A stretch of DNA of 64,000 nucleotides, taken from Papaver somniferum (lineage: Eukaryota; Streptophyta; Magnoliopsida; Ranunculales; Papaveraceae). This document shows positions 1-12,512 of this stretch, piece by piece. The stretch lies in contig NC_039361.1 in the NCBI RefSeq assembly GCF_003573695.1, forward strand, positions 35,467,702 through 35,531,701. Direction: 5' to 3'. Position 1 is the stretch's first letter. Every line of letters starts with the position of its first letter. The translations under genes were made by a program, and so were the position numbers. The notes below the pieces were generated by a model. It was not told the origin of the DNA and made no database searches. It saw only the letters and a list, made by a program, of their open reading frames with translations.

Positions 1-774
1 GCCTAAACCACGCACAGTGGCCGTTCAAAGGCTGCTTCAGTCACATGGAAGAAGGATTAGGGCTGGTCTTAGGGAGGGAAGCAGATGAAGAGAGAGAGAT
101 CAGAGAACACGTTATTGCTCTGAGAGGTTATGAGAAAGATGATCGTAGCTTGGAAAATAGATGACCTATTTATACTCTAATCTCAAGTCGGTGAAGATAA
201 GGATTGCTTTCCGCGCCGTGCAGAATAATTCTCCCGTATTTTCAGGAATAGGGATAAACTTGGTTGAGTTTATCTCATTATTCCACCGCCTTTATTCTCT
301 TATGCAGTGAGAAATACGCCGGATATTTCCCACATGTGACGTAGACCGCCAGACCAAAACCCTAATTGATATCCCCCCATTTGTGTGAAGCTGATTCAGC
401 CTTTGTGATGATGTATTGAGAGAGAAATATTCTCTTTAGCCGAGTTGGCCAAGATATAGAGATATTCTCTGATTAGTGAGAATGACATGAGTCACGTGAT
501 GAAAGGGTATGGAACTCCTTAGGAATTGTGTGCAGAATATGAGAGGAGCTGAGGCTGATCTCCCCCTCTCCATGGCCGGTCACATATGTCATGTGAAGAC
601 CGTATTTTTGTTTGTGGGTCCCTTTGTTGAGCATGCGGAGCTCAAGAGAGCTTATCCACGTTTTTGGATAAATATGTACAGTTCAGGCTCAATTTACTAG
701 CCGTGAGCGTGTTTGAGAGGCCGACAAATAGGCTTGAGCACTAGGTAAGTTTGTGCCTATCATTTTGAATCTCT

Positions 775-1095
775 CCGAGATTTTGAGGAGAGCTTTGAAT
801 CTCTTCGAAATTTTGTGAACGGCTTAAAAATCTCTCCGTGCTTTTTGCAGAAAGATTTGAATCTCTCTGACATTTTTGCGGACGGCTCGAAAATCCCTCT
901 GTGATTTTTGCAGAGAGATTTGAATCTCTCTGATATTTTTGCGGACGGCTCAAAAATCCCTCTGTGATTTTTGCAGAGAGATTTGAATCTCTTTGAGATT
1001 TTTCCGGACGGCTCAAAAATCCCTCTGTGATTTTTGCAGAGAGATTTGATTCTCTCTGAGATTTTTGCGGACGGGTCAAAAATCTCTCCGAAGAT
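775..1095. repeat. 63-bp tandem repeat inside LTR of element A
   Basis: A 63-bp unit containing GCAGAGAGATTTGAATCTCT and GCGGACGGCTCAAAAATC is repeated about five times; the GACGGCTC landmark recurs at 818 (as GAACGGC), 881, 944, 1007 and 1070. The part AGAGATTTGAATCTCT is itself an inverted repeat. Because 63 is divisible by three, the minus strand reads as a false protein of 21-residue repeats. The sister LTR (8690-8795) keeps only one to two units. Confidence 0.85.
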
Positions 1096-1204
1096 TTTCT
1101 GAATGGATCCGTATCTCTTTGCGGTCAGCTGGGACTCGGCCTAGAGAGAAAAAAGGCTTTGTACGCCCGATTTAATGTCTCTGCGAGACTTTGGCTCACT
1201 CGTC

Positions 1205-1780
1205 TTTGACCAGCGTATCTTGCAGGGATGTGCTAGGAATCAACTGTGTGTCCATATGATGAGCCAACAAGACTAGTATATCTCGAAAGGATGTTCTAGG
1301 AGTTTGTAAAAAAATCTCAGAGGTAGAATAACCAGCGTATCTCACGGGGATGTCCTATGGGTTATCCGGAAACCTCAGTAAGTCGAGTCAGATCCTAGAG
1401 CAGACATGACCAGTGTATCTCGCGATGATGTACTAGGAATCAGTCTTTGATCTAAAATAGGGTGAGTCGTGCTTACAGGAGATATGCAAATCTCCGCTCT
1501 GGGTCATAAGTCTATCGGGGATGTATTTACGAATCTACAGAGCCTACATGACCAACAACATCTCGTTGAGGACGTAAATTAGGAATCATGGCATCACAAT
1601 CAGCAACGTCTCACGAAAACATGCTGGAATTGTAGTTGTTATGGTTCATAAGTCTGTCGGGAAGTTTTACGCTCTACAGAACCTACGTGACCAGCAGTAT
1701 CTCGTTGAGGATGTGCGCTAGGAATCACGACATCATGACCAACAGTGTCTCGCGGGGAAGTATACTAGAAATCGTGTCTA
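1205..1780. repeat. Degenerate 70-80 bp tandem repeats inside LTR of element A
   Basis: About eight diverged units share a core like GACCAGCGTATCTCGCGGGGATGT followed by CTAGGAATC, at roughly 1210, 1270, 1330, 1408, 1550, 1595, 1690 and 1738. The sister LTR keeps about four (8905-9120) and then jumps straight to the LTR end, so loss of units explains much of the LTR length difference. Confidence 0.75.
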
Positions 1781-1885
1781 AGGATGCCTTGAGGACCAAG
1801 GGCTTAATCTCTCCCGTGAGAGTTGAATTCTGTCTATAGGGTTGAAATGACACTTTTTCCCTTTATCCAAATTTCACCATCTACA

Positions 1886-1905
1886 TTAAGTCCCCTACTC
1901 AGAGT
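1886..1905 (-). other. Polypurine tract of element A
   Basis: Directly next to the LTR end the plus strand reads TTAAGTCCCCTACTC, so the minus strand reads a purine-rich tract ending GGGGACTTAA just before the LTR. Element B has nearly the same tract in the same place (13415-13430). It is the expected plus-strand primer of reverse transcription. Confidence 0.75.
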
Positions 1906-3054
1906 AGAAACTTGATTTTTCTATGATGAGTATATAGATGGTAACAAATCGTTCGTACGCAATTACAATTCGTTCATCCTTTTTAGACTTTCAAAATCCC
2001 ATGTTTAGCCTTCAACCGTTATGGCTTTGATATTGAAATCGATTCTGGACCTTGAAACTTCCTAGGACTTTGTATTGAATGTTAATGACATGATAATGAA
2101 GTCTTGATGGGACAAAATTTCCGTCTTGAACAAATGGAATCTGTTAATTAGGGTTTACCTGGACAAAACCCTAATTTTCTCTCTTTGTGCATCCTTGAGC
2201 TTCCGAATTTGTACAGGCGGGTGTGTGGGGAAGAGAGAGTTTCTAAATGATTTCCTGGATGGCCTTGATGTTGGTGAAGAGCCGTGATAAAAGACATAAA
2301 CTTACCTTTTGAAGTTTCGAAATCCGTATCTCAGGCAAATTTTGAATTCAAGCTTGTACTTCACCTAAACCCTAATTTCTCTTTTGTTCGCGTCTAACTC
2401 CTTCAGACATTCTGGAGATGCTCGAAGAGGCTTGGTAGGCGTGCATATTTCTTGTGGGGTCAGCATCTTGCATGTTGAGAACTTGTTCAATTCCTTGTAC
2501 CAATCAGACACCACTTTTCTAAGAGAAAATGCCTATCTTTGAAACCAAGGGTATTTTCGTCAAAAAACATATGAGCCTGATTTTTCTTTGGCATGAAAGA
2601 TATATGGAGCCTACTAAGCATAGTCACGTCTTAAAAGAGATATTGTCGCATCTCGGATCCTGGTTTTGGAAATCATGAACCTGAATTCCCTGTTTTAAGC
2701 CAGATTCCCTTTATTTTATCTGCAATTCTGCTTTTCTGCTTTTCGTTTCATCCCCATTCTTCTTTGGAAACTTAGAGAACTCAATATTCACGTGCATGAG
2801 GCCTTTGGAAGGAGTATATGAGAGCTTGGTTTGCCTCTAGCCGTATCAAGGTTTTCTTCTTCGAAAATACTCAAATTGCAATATAAGGGTATTTTGGTCA
2901 AAATCCCTTATGAGCTCGTTTTTGTTGAAGAGCAATGAGCTAAAAGGGATTCAGAGAGGCTTAGAGAACCGTATAAAATAATGGGAGAGGCTCGGTCTCC
3001 TCTCTTTTTAAAATAAACTCCTTTTCACAAAATTCTTGAAATGAGGGCTTTTCG

Positions 3055-3405
3055 ACAAAACCCTAATTCACTTCGACTTTCGATCCCTCTGAAAATAATT
3101 CCGAGAGAATAGATAACGTCCCACTGGCTTGGAGAGCATCATCACACATGAAAAAGGTCTTGGACTCGACTTGGAAGAGTTCTGGAAATAGAAAAGGCAT
3201 TGGTTTCCTTATTTGAGCCAAATTAGGGTTATTTTCCTCAAAACCCTAATTTTCTTTAACTTTTGATCCCTCCGAAAATTCCGGGAGAATAAGTGACGTA
3301 TTATTGTCTTAGAAGACTACTCCCACGCATAGGAAAGGCTTTGACACGGCTTGGAGGAATTTTTAAAAGGAGAAAAGACCTTGGTTTCCTTATTTGTCCA
3401 AAATT
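3055..3405. repeat. Diverged tandem duplication of about 175 bp
   Basis: Two copies in a row share the order AAACCCTAATT, CTTTCGATCCCTC or CTTTTGATCCCTCC, GAAAAT, GGGAGAATA, a GCTTGGAGG or similar block and CTTGGTTTCCTTATTTG. The first runs about 3058-3225 and the second about 3236-3400. It lies in the interior of element A and shows no coding logic. Confidence 0.65.
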
Positions 3406-4202
3406 CTTTTGATTTCCTCTTTTAACTCCAACTCCTTTTTCCTTTTTATTGATGGCTTCCCTTTTGAGCTAGGCTCGAAAATAAATCTCTTTTCCATCTC
3501 TTTTGGGAGTGACCTATTTATGGAGGTCGTTCTTCCCTTCTTCTACTCGTTCTGTTTGTATGGGGACTTTTCGTTTGGGTGTTCGTCAGAAAACTTCAGT
3601 TGTGAGAGACTTGTGTCGAATGGATGTAAAATCTTCATACGATATCGGATTTGAGCTCCCAACACCAATTTGAAAATATAAAATAATTATTTATTCAAAA
3701 TAAAAAGAATGACCAAATTCCGAGTTGTTTAGGTCAGTCAACAAGTCACGTACTTTTGTCATTAGGAATCCCGTATAGAATTTCAGAAGCGTTTCAGATT
3801 GCGCTTACTTCGATGTTGGGACCACATATCCTAGATCACTTGTCTGTTTCAGGCGCCCTTTGGATATGTTGTAGTAGAGACATAGATAAACATATTTTCT
3901 CAAGACTTTAGTCCAAAATTCCTTACGAATTTGCGTCAGTTACCGCATTTTCTCATGGCAGTGTATAGAAATCCTAATTGTAAGAGGATTCCCATATTCC
4001 TTGATCCTTTGCATGTTGTGACGCCTTGATTATGCCTCCTGGGGTATTATGACTTTATTAACTTCCCTTATAATACGTGTATTTGGACTCCGTGAACCCT
4101 AATCCCACATGTGAAACAAATTCAGTCGCCAAACCTAAATTTGCTTTTTTCTTTTTTACTTTCATATCTCAATATACCTTGTTTGATTCCTTCTTGTTTT
4201 TG

Positions 4203-5009
4203 TAGACTCATGAAATGGGAAAGACTCAAGATGTACTTGCTGGAAATATAATAGGAATATCTTCTCTTGACGATACTTCAGCCACCCATCAGTCCCCATC
4301 TTTCAGTAATTCTCGCGTAAAAGAAACCCGAAGAGACGGAGCACACCATCGAATACTGTTTAATATCCTTTGTCGTGAAGAAAACATATTTCCCTTGATC
4401 CTTTGTTAAAGTGTGAACCCAAACAAATCCACGAGTATCTATTGATATGTGAGATGGATTTCTTGATAGGTGTAGGACTCTAGGCATGAGGGTATGCTTG
4501 AAGGGATTAGGAGAATACAATGCTTGAAGAGATTAGGAGAGGAAAAAGATTTAGCGAAAAATACCGGTCTTCAAGTAAATTAAACCATAGTCATATGTTG
4601 TTGCTCCCTTGATTCTAACTTATGTAGTTTGAACTTTGCAGCCTTACTGATCTTGTCTTTGTTTGTAGAATACTCTTCATGGTGAGAATGAGTTCGACCT
4701 TAGTAGAATGTGGATGAGGCGGAAGACGGATTATATCATGAGAATGATAACTCTGAACGGTCTTTCTTCTGATGGTCTTGTAAACCTGGGAAAATCGGTG
4801 ACAACCTGTGAGAATCTCTTCTTTCAATATGAAGTGGTTGTGAGAGTGGGTTGATTCTGTCAGGGTCCATTTGGGTGGATTGAGCTCAGAGAGGTTCTTA
4901 ATATGAGTTGCGTATGGTAGGAACATGCTAAACAGGCGGCTCAAGATGCAGAGGCCGAAGTGAAGCAGCTGAACATGAAGAAACAGATTTTCTCTAAGGG
5001 CATTTGCTA
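4203..5009 (+). pseudogene. Remnant of an antisense gene in element A
   Basis: On the strand opposite to the element, an acceptor-like CTTGTTTTTGTAG precedes an open stretch from 4215 (start MGKTQDVLAG). After a second acceptor-like TTTGTTTGTAG at 4668, one frame runs 4669-5009 with only two stops inside it (TGA near 4852, TAG near 4918). Its last part, reading KQAAQDAEAEVKQLN, is heptad-like and predicts a coiled coil. The position, between gag-pol and the 3' LTR on the opposite strand, is the same as for the antisense genes of elements B and E. I do not recognise the protein. The exon limits are guesses, and the minus-strand frame over the same bases could be the chance one or vice versa. 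Confidence 0.35.
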
Positions 5010-7179
5010 GATGATTTTCTTCGGGGTTGATATTTTCTCTCTCTGAACATTTCTCGTATGCATCTGTTAAAGGAAGGGGACCTTCATGAGTTTGAACTTG
5101 ATATAAACCCTGGATTGCTTCGTCAAGTATGCGAGTAGGTGAAAACCCTAAGTTAAATTCGTAATAGGTGTTTATCCCTTGCGCGACTTTCACTCCAGAG
5201 GTTGTAGAAACTTCGTTTGACGTCCGATTTCAGTGGTTGACCCCAACTATCGAACAAAAAACACATTCCTTTCATCTAATAGAGTAAAATTAGGATTTGG
5301 ATCTTGTTTTTCCGATGATAAATCCACGTGAAGTTAAACTCGTGAATTCAGAGATTTTCAACAGCAATTCCTTCAAGTGTTTTGATGATATCTCTTGGAC
5401 CACATTTCGAAATACGTGGCATGAGATGCATAGACGGATATTTTTCATCAACGGCACGTTGTCGAATTCTATACCCATTTTCTCAGTTCGTCGAGTTATG
5501 TGACTAAAGTATGAGTTGTGCCTGAGTAGAGCAGAAACTATAGACTCCTCTTCAAACCGATTGCGAACCCTAGTTTGTTTCCTGCATGCGTTTATTGTCG
5601 AGGGATAATTTGAATGCTTTTTCTACTTGATATAATCATGTTGCGCGTGTATAAAACCCTAAAATATTTTATCTTCAGTCAGGATCTGGGACATAGTTGC
5701 AATTGTTGAGTACAGAGAAGATGATGATGAAGGAGAATTTCGACAAGACCGGAGAGACATGTGAAATTTCCCGAGTCACAGATAAGTCCCCTTCACGATT
5801 TTGAAGGTCAAACTATAATCTCATAGTCCCCAAGTAATAACATGTAGTAATGTGGGTTTGAGGAGTTGAATGGTCTTGATGTGTCCCGATATTTTGAGAC
5901 TCTTACGCTGATAGTTTCTAAATTTGTTACAAGAAAACTGGATGTCTGGGATACCTCATGTTGGTCATGTGGGTGTCTGACGTACGGTTCTTCGTTAGTC
6001 CCCAGTTTGATATATGACTAGGGATTCTCATCGACTCGGGATACTTGGAAAATGAAATAAGACCCTTGCGTATGAGATTGAGTCTTCAAGGTGGGCTAGA
6101 GATACTCTATGGGATGGAGACGTCCATGGAGAATCATATCGAGGTACTGGTCGTATGGGCTATTGTTCAGCCTCTACTAGGTGTCTTGATTCACGCGAAC
6201 TCATGTAGCCGAATCATCTATCGAGATCTGTCTTTCTTGTAAGAGATGGTAAACCCAAATTAAGAACAGTGTACGCCTTCTAGGACTAGCAAAGCTATGG
6301 ATGTGGCTGAACAATACTTCGTTGATGGGATAATTCGTTGAAAATATTCTGGACATTCCTTCACGCGATATAATCGTGTTTTGACCTGAGAAAGTCATAA
6401 GTGATCGTCATATCTTTTCCTCCAGTCATTACGTCTGACTTTGAAACATGAGGCATCTTGTTGAGCCGTTTTTTTAGAGTGAATAAACTTTAATTGCGGG
6501 AACTGCTACGAGCTTTTGGATGAGTAACTTATAGTGGAGCTGCGGTCTCAGATCCTTCCCATATTTACTTCAGTGACAGTAGTTGATTGTGATTGCATGT
6601 CGAGTAATAAAGTTTTATCTGAATTATTGGCTTCACGAGTATCACTTCATATTTATTTTCCCTTGATAGGTTCGGGTGTGAAGATATTCTCCTTCTCCAT
6701 CTTGGGTGAATTGAGGTCCCATCAGAAAATGATACTGGATAATCGTTGGTGTAGCCGAGATGGAGGCTCATCGAGATTTAGTCGTACAATCGCTAGGACT
6801 CCTTTTATTTCTGACAGGATGGGTGTTGAGGTAGCATATCGACTAGTAGATTTGCGTCTTCGGATAAAGCTGAGCTTTGGTTGAGCCTCGTATTGGGATC
6901 TAATTTCGCCTCATACTTTGTCGTGTTCTTGTTACGATCTTCTGGAGCAGGAATGGAGACAACATGTATCTTTCTTGGCGGTTTATGACCCTACGTGGCT
7001 CTTCAACGCTTTTGACTAGGTAAAAAATTTCTTGGAGCCTTTCCAAGTTTCTTCTAGGTTTATCTTGTAGACGACGAAAAGACAAATCTTACGGAAAAAG
7101 AACTAGGTCAATTGGATACATAATGAAAGAGTTATAAGTAAAATAGTAAAGTGAAGTAAATTTCTCGAGTCCCTTGTGA

Positions 7180-7392
7180 TCAGGTTGAGGGCCCTTGACC
7201 TAAACGAATTTTGGAACAAATATTCGTCAGAATATCCAAGTTTAGAGCGTCATTTGGTCCTTGAGAGTGATAATGTCGGCTGGATGGTTGCTCCATTGCT
7301 CTGTCGCGTTCGTAATGAGCTTTATCTTCTCCGGTGAGGTCGATTGAAGGCAAGATCCCGTCAGTGCTATCCTCAACAGTTTTAGTACTCAT
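7180..7392 (-). pseudogene. Possible Gag N-terminal fragment of element A
   Basis: The minus strand opens with ATG at 7392, about 420 bases inside the primer site, where the Gag start is expected. It reads 70 residues beginning MSTKTVEDSTDGILPSIDL before a stop. No capsid or zinc-knuckle motif is visible, and the frames after it are broken. The call rests on position alone; a chance frame cannot be excluded. Confidence 0.3.
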
Positions 7393-7811
7393 TCTTTAGG
7401 AAACGTGTACTCGATCTAGATTTGTTGGATCTATCCCTACCACTAATTCTAAAGGTGTTTTCAGATAAGTCTGGATGTCGATCTGAGATTTTGCAAGATT
7501 TTGTTGAGTCTCCGAGAGTTCTCCTTGTTCCGTACCCAAGGTTTTCAAGGATTAGCAGTAGATTTTTATAAAAATAAGTTACCAGGGCGTTTTATTATGC
7601 AGGAAGAGATCCATGTGATCCGGGACACACTCACATATTCACTAAGGTCAAACTCGAAAGAGAGAGAAAGTGTTGGTAGAGATTACTCTCTCGGCTAAGT
7701 CTGTAATGGATTTACATAGACTGAATCAATGGAACTTTTTTGTGCTTGGATTATTAGAATCGTATTCCTTCCTAAGAGACCTTGATTGATATCTGTAACT
7801 GAGTGAACAAC

Positions 7812-7829
7812 CTCCCACTGTAGTCGCCA
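7812..7829 (-). other. Primer binding site of element A (tRNA-Arg type)
   Basis: The minus strand reads TGGCGACTACAGTGGGAG three bases inside the 5' LTR. It differs by one base from the site in element B, which matches the 3' end of a plant tRNA-Arg (TCG) as I remember it. Ogre/Tat elements commonly use tRNA-Arg primers. Confidence 0.75.
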
Positions 7830-7832
7830 AAA

Positions 7833-9146
7833 TGTAGTTACCTAAAATCTGAGAGAGGCTAGAAGTGGGATTCTAGGGTTTCTGAAAGTGAGTTACGGGA
7901 GGTTGAGCACGACCAGTCTTCACCTAAACCACGCACAGTGGCCGTTCAAAGGCACATGGAAGAAGGATTAGGGCTGGTCTTAGGGACAGAAGCAGATGAA
8001 GAGAGAGAGAGATCAGAGAACAAGTTATTTCTCTGAGAGGTTATGAGAAAGAGGATCGTAGCTTGGAAAATAGATGACCTATTCATAGCTGGATTCTCTA
8101 ATATCAAGTCGGTGAAGATAAGGATTGCTTTCTGTGCTGTGCGGAATAATTCTCCCGTCTCTTCAGGAATATGAATAAACTTGGTTGAGTTTATCTCATT
8201 ATTCCACCTCCTTTATTCTCTCTTGCGGTGAGAAATAAGCCGGATATTTCTCACACGTGTCGTAGACCTCCATACCAAAACTCTAATTGATATCCCCCCA
8301 TTTGTGTGAAGCTGAGTCAGCCTTTGTGATGGTGTGTTGAGAGAGAAATATTCTCTTTAGCCGAGTTGCCAAGATAAAGAGATATTCTATGATTTGTGAG
8401 AATGACTAGGATGAGTCACGTGAAAGGGTATGAAACTCCTCAGGAATCGTGTGCTGAGTGTGAGGAACTGAGGCTGATCTCCCTCTCTCCATGGCCGGTC
8501 ACGTATGTCATGTGAAGACCGTATTTTTTTTGTGTCCTTTTGTTGAGCATGCGTAGCTCAAGAGAGCTTATCCATGTTTTTGGATAAATATGTACAGTTC
8601 AAGCTCAATTTACTAGCCGTGAGTGTGTTTGACAGGCTTAGAAATAGGCTTGAGCACTAGGTAAGTGTGTGCCTATCATTTTGAATATCTCCGAGATTTT
8701 GTGAACGGCTTAAAAATCTCTCTGTGATTTTTGCAGAGAGATTTGAATCTCTCTGAGATTTTTGCGGACGGCCCAAAAATCTCTCCAAAGATTTTCTGAA
8801 TGGATCCATATCTCTTTGCGGTCAGCTGGGACTCGTCCTACAAAGAGAAAAGGCTTTGTACGCCCGATTTAATGTCTCTGCGAGACTTTGGCTCACTCGT
8901 CTTTGACTATCGTATCTTACAGGGATGTGTTATGAGTCAAATATGTGTCCATATAATGATCCAATAAGACCAATGTATCTCGAAAGGATATTCTAGGAGT
9001 CTGTCAAAAAGGATCAGAGGTAGAATAACCAACGTATCTCACGGGGATGTCCTAGGGGTTATCCGAAAACCTCAGTAAGTCGAGTCAGATCCTAGAGCAG
9101 ACATGACCAGCGTATCTTGCCCTTTATCCAAATTTCACCATCTACA
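7833..9146 (-). repeat. 5' LTR of element A, shortened
   Basis: It begins TGTAGTTACC and ends ACCATCTACA, repeating 1-1885 but only 1314 bp long. Tandem units are missing at about 8700-8790 and again near 9120, where the sequence jumps from the repeat block to the last 27 bases of the LTR. Confidence 0.85.
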
Positions 9147-9862
9147 ATTAACAATGGATGATAACAAGTTTATCATCATATCTAAAGATAAATCTAAACT
9201 TCCGTCAATCTTTGATTTAGTTTGAGTGACCTTGTGTCAGAATAGAAGGTTCTCAAGAATAATCAAACTAGGAGCAATCAAGGTTTAACAATCGCTAGTC
9301 AATCAAATAAATAATTGAAAACTAAAAAGAATGCAAATTTTAGGTTCGGACCAGCAGTACTATCTAGATGTTTCTTGATCCCACAAAAGTCTTTAAACTA
9401 TCTATGTAAAAGATTTAACCTAATTAGGTTACTTTCTTCTCCAAGATAGTATTACAAGTAATGTTATTAGTCTGCTACCACAATAACAAAATGAAGTGCC
9501 AGTGTCAGGATAAGTTTGTAAGAAGAAAAAACTTCATTATGTATACACCAGGGTAGTTTGGACACCAAGGAATTTCCACAACTGAAAATATTTTAAAGAT
9601 CTGCAATAAACACCGATTTTTCGGTTTTGTCTAGTTCCAATTAATATCCAACTAATATATTGAAATCCCTCATGGATGACATCTCAATATTAGCTAGGGT
9701 ACAAGTATACTTTACTAATATATTATCCATAGATATGTTTTACTTGCTGCAAAAATAAAAGATATATGTTCGAAAATATCAAAAAAGATCCTCAAACGTT
9801 TCGGTTTGGGATCTCACCTTGAGTATCTAGGAATATCTTTGAACAATAAAAGACAAGATTTT
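9147..9862. other. Unassigned AT-rich sequence between elements A and B
   Basis: About 700 bases with no convincing gene. With 50484-51358 it formed one continuous stretch before element B inserted. It may be older, unrecognisable transposon sequence. No open frame, RNA gene or repeat in it can be supported. Confidence 0.5.
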
Positions 9863-9867
9863 AGCAC
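9863..9867. repeat. Target site duplication of element B, left copy
   Basis: AGCAC, identical to 50479-50483 on the other side of the element. Five bases is the usual length for LTR retrotransposons. Confidence 0.9.
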
Positions 9868-11740
9868 TGTATATGGGAAAAACGAGTCGCTAGTTTTTTA
9901 GGGAAGTGGAGAGACGGGCGTGTTGTCGAGACTCCTCAACCGAGCAGACTGTTTAACCTCACACAGATGCACTGCAAAGGGAGTGCTTAGATTCGAGAGA
10001 TCAATTTGTAGGACTCTGGCCTAAACCAAGTCAGGGGTCGTTCCAGAGTCAATCAGGTCGCAAAGAGGGCGATGGGTTGGTCTGTAGAAGGGAAGTTGAG
10101 AATTGTGTAGGATCAATGATGGTCAAGGATTGTGGATGTGTTGAAGGTTTCTGCAATAATTGGTGAACTGGTAAGTTCGAATAAGTTCTGGTAGATTGAT
10201 GAATTCTTGAGAGTAGTTACTCGAGAAATTCTGTATGAACGATTATTGATGATGTAATTATTGTTCTTCAATCATGGATTTAGAGACTTATTTATATTGT
10301 CAGAGTAGTGAACACATTGATCCCTGTAAGTGTGACGGTTTATTGAGAGAAAGAGTGGGAAAGTGGGAGATCGTGGTAAAGTCAGTTCCATGTCGTGTGG
10401 AGACTTGATTGATCGTGCACCCACTACTTTTCTAACTCCTTCAACCGTTTGCACGACTTACGCATATTTCTCGTCGTGGATGAATCCACGTGCCGTAGAT
10501 CGCCATACCAAAACCCTAAGTGATATCCCCCCATTTGTGACGTGATTGATGTCTCACAAATCGTGGAGTCTGCAAGGAAGACGTGTTTTAATTAGTCAGT
10601 TATTGACTAATTAGACAGTGAGTCTAAGTTTTGTCGAATCGAGCATGATTGACGAATGCTCAGTGATTCATGAGTATTAATGTTGCTCATCTGAGCAAAT
10701 ATTGTAAATTCGACGAGTTGTTGAATATTGATGAGTTACTGAATATACATGGATTATTCGACCAACTGAGCAAGTATTGCTTGATTTGACGAATTACTGA
10801 TAAATTACTGAATATTGATAGTTGGATCAATATTCGAGCAACTGAGCAAGTATTGCTCAATTCGACGAATTATTTATTGGTGACGTGACCCAATAAAATA
10901 TTAATTAAAAATATTGGTAGATTGCCGAATATTATATAATTAATTTAGATGTTGATTGCTGGATCAACATAAATTTATTAGTGTTTGAACTTGCTCAAAA
11001 ATGATGATTTCGTGGAGCGTTTGTTCGAAACCCTAATTTTCGATCAAGCCTTCATCAATTTGACGAATTTTTGAAGATTGGTCGAAGAGGGGCCGACCAC
11101 ATGGGATGATGGACGACCATGTGGTTCCTGAATGCTCGAGTGAGCGTGCACAAAGGTCTTGAGTCAACCAGTTGGTAAAAGAATGATGATCAAATGTCGA
11201 TTTCATCATTTACTGAAATATTGCTGGGTTCAGCATTTGGTGATAAAACCTAGGTATGATAGATGGGGACCGACCAAGATAGCATAGACCGGCTCTTTGT
11301 GGTCATGAGACCAGTTGTTGGCCGTTTGAGCAATCCCCAGGTTGGTTGGACAAGGTTTGGGCCCAATATGAGCAATTGAGCAAATTAGGTCAGAATTACG
11401 AAAACGTGTGGGATCGGCTTTGTGCAAGCCCTAGGGATGACTCTGGCCGGTCATGAAGGCATTCATGTGTTTCCGTGGTGTCCGTGTCTCCGTACCGAGA
11501 GTTTCAGCATTTTCTGATGTGCGTTCGAGCAACATTGTGAATTTTTAGAAGAGTTTCATCATGACTGAAATTCTTGATTTTTGTTGGAATGAGCATGTAT
11601 GCTCAATTGATCAACATTTTGTAAATATTAAAATAAGAGTATTTTAACATATAAAATTGCCGTGAGAGGCTAGCCGGTCATGTAACCATGTTGTCTTTTA
11701 GTTTTTCATGATTCGAGCAAAATTTGAGAAAATATGAAGG

Positions 11741-12270
11741 AATCATGAATTTTGCACAAACCAAGGAGTTTCATGAATTGAGGAAAATAATAATTATAAA
11801 ATACTAGGGATTGCAAGGTGTGGGGCCGGCCACGGCTAGGGCATGGCCGGCCGGCTATTTTGCCCGGTCCCGCACGCCTTTCCCTAATTTTATATTATTA
11901 TTTTTTCATGAAACCATGATATTATGGAGAATCCATGAGTTTTCGTTGAAACAGAGAAGTTTCATGAGTTTAGGGAATAATAATTATAAAAAGCTAGGGA
12001 TTGTGAGGTGTGGACCGGCCACGGCTTGGGCATGGCCGACCGGCTAGGTTTCCTGGTCCCGCACACCTTTCCTTATTTTATAATATTATCTTTTACTAAT
12101 CGATGAAGTTATGGAGAATTCATGAGTTTTGCTCAAACAAGGAAAGTTGCTAAAATCAAGGAGTTTTCATGAGTTCATGAAAATAACAAAATAGGGAAAA
12201 ATAATGGAAGAGGCATGGGACCGGCCACAGCCAGGGCCCGGACGCTGGGCGCCTCTTATTATTTTATTAT
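11741..12270. repeat. Three ~190-bp tandem units with GGCCGG-rich cores in LTR of element B
   Basis: Each unit carries AAGGAGTTTCATGA or a variant, an AATAATAATTATAAAA tract, and then GTGTGG(G)GCCGGCCACGGC with GGGCATGGCCGGCCGGC. The GC-rich cores start near 11818, 12010 and 12218 and are strongly self-complementary. The sister LTR has the same three at about 48900-49430. Confidence 0.8.
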
Positions 12271-12512
12271 TATTTGTTGTTTTTTCTCCTGTTTTGCGTA
12301 GGATTCCTCATCTGTCCATATTTTTGAATGCTCGTTTGTGCATCCGGGTGCTCAGTCGTGCATCATTGTCGAGTACACTTGCACCATTTTTGTGGGGCTT
12401 ACAAGGTGATGATCCAGATGCCCGATTGTTGAGTATACATTACTAATTTATGAAATTCAGTGGAGACGGATTCATGAAACAGAGTAATAAAAGTGAGTAG
12501 TTGTTTATTATC

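Larger units (their letters stand above)
1..1885 (-). repeat. 3' LTR of element A (cut by window edge)
   Basis: This stretch repeats 7923-9146 with good identity, beginning at the CCTAAACCACGCACAGTGG segment and ending in ACCATCTACA. It is followed by the reverse complement of a polypurine tract. It is longer than the sister LTR because two internal tandem-repeat blocks hold more units here (775-1095 and 1205-1780). Confidence 0.85.
1906..7832. other. Decayed interior of element A
   Basis: Nearly six kilobases without a reading frame that looks like RT, integrase or protease. What can be seen: a diverged tandem duplication (3055-3405), the remains of a plus-strand (antisense) coding region (4203-5009), a possible Gag start on the minus strand (7180-7392) and the primer site at 7812-7829. 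All other open frames are short and have no family-like motifs. Several stretches contain the phrase AAACCCTAA, which is common in this element and is not a telomere. Confidence 0.6.
1..9146 (-). mobile_element. Element A: decayed Tat-type Ty3/Gypsy LTR retrotransposon, left end outside window
   Basis: Two long direct repeats (1-1885 and 7833-9146) flank a 5.9-kb interior. The interior starts next to the right repeat with a tRNA-Arg-type primer site read on the minus strand and ends next to the left repeat with a purine tract read on the minus strand. The element therefore runs right to left. LTR ends are TGTAG/CTACA. No intact gag-pol can be read; frames are broken throughout. The left end of the 3' LTR is missing by about 90 bases compared with the other copy, so the target duplication cannot be checked; the right flank starts ATTAA. 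Assignment to the Tat/Ogre group rests on the primer site, the LTR style shared with element B and the antisense remnant. Confidence 0.8.

Noticed and set aside
741..1079. 112-residue minus-strand frame of perfect-looking 21-residue repeats
   Set aside because: It is the translation of a 63-bp tandem DNA repeat within an LTR; the sister LTR has only one to two units, and there is no start context or conserved protein.
4615..5193. 192-residue minus-strand frame in element A
   Set aside because: The plus strand over the same bases gives a better protein-like reading with a coiled coil and acceptor-like sites; the minus frame has no family motif. Only one can be real and position favours the plus strand, though not decisively.
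10272..12446. Several short frames in the LTR of B that recur at 47427-49621
   Set aside because: They recur only because LTRs are duplicated; stops and starts differ between copies and composition is non-coding.
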